NCBI GenBank assembly: GCA_034766995.1
Contig: CM068318.1
Coordinates: forward strand, 30,593,603 to 30,657,602
DNA from: Acanthacorydalis orientalis
Lineage: Eukaryota; Arthropoda; Insecta; Megaloptera; Corydalidae
Reading direction: 5' to 3'
DNA length: 64,000 nt
In this document: in pieces, positions 61,840 through 64,000 of the stretch
Layout: each line of letters starts with the position of its first letter
How positions within the stretch are numbered: the stretch's first letter is position 1
Translations under genes and position numbers: made by a program
The notes under the pieces: model-generated
What the model saw: the letters and a program-made list of their open reading frames with translations, nothing else
Databases searched by the model: none
What the model was told of the DNA's origin: nothing

Positions 61840-62058
61840 AATCTAATTTTAACGTGACCTATCAAAGAATTTGTACGGATAATAAAACTATTCTATGTAA
61901 ATGCATCTAAAGCTATAAAAAATAAGAATTTTGAAAATTGAATTTGAATTTTTAGGAAAATCATAAAAGACTAACTTAAAATTATTACTCAACACAACAC
62001 ATTGGTGCCAGTAAAAAAAGATTAAAAATGCTATCAAATTAAAAATGTAAAGTTATTT
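61840..62058. other. Probable 3' region of the Tc1-like element
   Basis: Non-coding. No terminal repeat could be matched with the other side. Confidence 0.35.
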
Positions 62059-63057
62059 TTAATGCAGAGTGTTCTCTCCTCTACTTTTAATTATAGCTTG
62101 ACAACGATTTTTGAATGATTTCACAAGTTTTTAATTTTTTTTGTGATACGGCGTCCCATTCTTTAAAAATGGCAGATTTAGGTCCTGAATGTTACTTGAA
62201 GCTCGGTGTCGACTTTTAAAACGTTATTTTAGCTTGTTCCACATATACTCAATCGTATTAACATCAGGGCTCTTTGAGGACCACTCCATAGCTTGTGCAT
62301 AACTTAACCTTGTAAAGCTAACGTGATACCGAAGCGGCAACGTGTCGGCGAACATTATCTTGTAGTAGCAAAAATTTTTTGCTGATGAATTTTCGAAAGG
62401 GACATGTTATTTGAGTTTCTCTGTAATACACCGACGAGCCGTCAAAGACCATTTTTCAATATATAGTAGGCCTGTGTTTGTGCCAAAACATTATGAATTC
62501 TCCTCCATAGGAAACCGTTTCTACTATGGAACATTACGCGTAACGTTCCCTCGGTCTTCTTTCGACGTAATTACGACCATCGATGCCATATAAACACATT
62601 TTACTCTCATCAGTGATGAGTAAATTGCTCCATTGCTCCAACGTACAGTTGACATGTTCCCGGGTGAACTGTAACCGAAAATCTCAGTAAGCTCGGGTGA
62701 ACTGTAGCCCAGTAAATGGATTGTGAAGTATCAAAAAAGCTTCTTTGAGCTTTTTCCGTGTCCTGCACTCATTCATGTACACGCCCCGAGTCTCTCGCAG
62801 AAGGTTTTTACCTTCAACCGTGTTTCAGTGACGATTGCGGAACAACATTGATACGAAATAACATTCATCTCTTTGAGAAGTAGCCCTTTGCCGACCAGAA
62901 CTTCGTCGGCAATAAAGCCACCAGTCTCAAAATAACGCCGGAAAACTCTTTGAAATGTGAAACGGCTCACAGAAAGCATTATTGCCACTTGACGTTAGCT
63001 TTGAGCAACTTCGAGAAAACTCATGATTCGAGCAACATTAACTTCAGGGAGATCCAT
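62059..63057 (-). pseudogene. Tc1-like transposase pseudogene, nearly full length
   Basis: ATG at 63057 and stop at 62059-62061 (333 codons; Tc1 transposases are usually about 340). Readable: MDLPEVNVARIMSFLEVAQS, QVAIMLSVSRFTFQRVFRRY (paired-type helix-turn-helix), FETGG, then LKVKTFCERLG; a TDESKMCLYGIDGR block around the first aspartate (frameshifted); NVT-RNV; FLLLQDNVRRHVAASVSR with the second aspartate; SKSPDVNTIEYMWNKLK with the catalytic glutamate in IEY; FKNRCQAIIKSRGENTLH at the end. The D-to-E distance is 106 nt between codons, i.e. about 34-35 residues with one frameshift. An unusual duplicated GCTCGGGTGAACTGTA-like segment occurs at 62640-62715. The element limits were not found. 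Confidence 0.85.
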
Positions 63058-64000
63058 CTCGTAGCGACTTTATTATGCGTAATCGATAAAGAAATATATC
63101 ATTCAACAGCTTAAACACAACTAAAGCGTAAAATCATTTCTATGCATTATATTACGAATCATTTCTACACAGAATTTCTTTTATAAATGATGATTTATTG
63201 ACTTTGTTTTAAAAAATGATTGTCGCGAGTACACGAGTTCTTCTAGAAATGCCGTTTACAAAGGACAATAGATAAAAATTGCCATTTTAGCTATACGTAC
63301 TTAGAATCAATACTTAGAATTTTATCAATACTTAGAATTTTAAGGGCGACCATTGTTTTTGCATATCAGTATATAATCTTAAAAAGTATAATATTAAATA
63401 ATAAAAATCTAGTAAATAAGATTATTATATCATTCACTTAGTTTCTGGATAATAATCTAATATATATTCTAAAGACCTTAATCACTTAATAAAAAATAAA
63501 ATATATCCATATGAAGACAAAATGTTAAATTATCTAGTCCGTATTTACTTGATTAAAGATTTTAATTTAACACCACAGCAAACGAAGATATTTGAATTAT
63601 TTCTAACATATTTTTACAAATGCATATAAGAGCGAAGAGAGAAGAATTAGATGATTCCAGTTGAAAAATTGGCCTAAACATGAACCAAGTAGAAAAAAAG
63701 TGTTATTCAGTGCGTTTTTCTGCACAAATAAAATTGAAATGAAGGAACAGAAATAAAAATACATAAAAGACACCCAGCTCCATTTTTTAGAAAAAATGTA
63801 TATTTTAAAGTTTTCAATAATTCTCGTACTATATCAGGATGATTATAACAGAGGTGACTATAACCAAGGATGATAATAACCAAATGTGATTTTAAAAAAA
63901 CTTAGATGTTTTCATAGAAAATTAAATATTTAATTGTAATGTAAATATTACAAAAGATTCAAAATATTATACACCTGCATTTAGATAAAGCTGAACTCTA
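63058..64000. other. AT-rich stretch to the window end, no gene
   Basis: The first 150 bases are probably the 5' flank of the Tc1 element. TATCAATACTTAGAATTTTA is tandemly repeated near 63305-63345, and GATGATTATAAC-type units recur at 63837-63880. Confidence 0.5.

Overview
This window looks like non-coding DNA from an animal nuclear genome, most likely an AT-rich arthropod (insect). It is extremely A+T rich, has dozens of (TA)n microsatellites, and is packed with decayed DNA transposons of types common in insects: several mariner lineages, Tc1, other IS630/Tc1-mariner relatives, pogo/Tigger, hAT, piggyBac-like and Helitron. I see no operon structure, ribosome binding sites, rRNA, convincing tRNA, CRISPR array or intact cellular gene. 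An AT-rich hymenopteran would fit, but the sequence alone does not settle the species.

Layout. 0.9-5.6 kb: a pogo/Tigger deletion derivative, half of an IS630-like transposase, a fairly young but internally deleted mariner lying between TA tracts, and a second IS630-like pseudogene. 5.6-14.3 kb: a GATA tetranucleotide array, three members of the main mariner family (family A), a hAT element with a perfect 8-bp target duplication, and a piggyBac-type MITE with TTAA at both ends. 14.3-23.6 kb: a Helitron helicase fragment, a tandemly duplicated mariner end, a gutted piggyBac-like gene, a decayed copy of a repetitive protein family I cannot name, and a mariner tail. 24-33 kb: more family A copies, a GC-richer island with strong RNA-like pairing, two decayed mariners and a second mariner family (31617-32814) with clear terminal inverted repeats. 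33-46 kb: mostly AT repeats, a Tc1 tail, four mariner C-terminal fragments, repeats present in several copies, and a G+C-rich MITE inside a TA tract. 46-64 kb: the only near full-length family A element, a Mos1-like mariner, another IS630-like pseudogene, a cecropia-like mariner, two family A copies facing each other, and a nearly full-length Tc1-like pseudogene.

Nothing here works as a pathway. What ties the region together is a family history. One cecropia-like mariner (TIR near TTAGGTTGGTAG) has at least eleven pieces here. Eight of them share the same internal deletion, so a short non-autonomous element was formed once and then multiplied, presumably using transposase made elsewhere. Every transposase reading frame in the window is broken.
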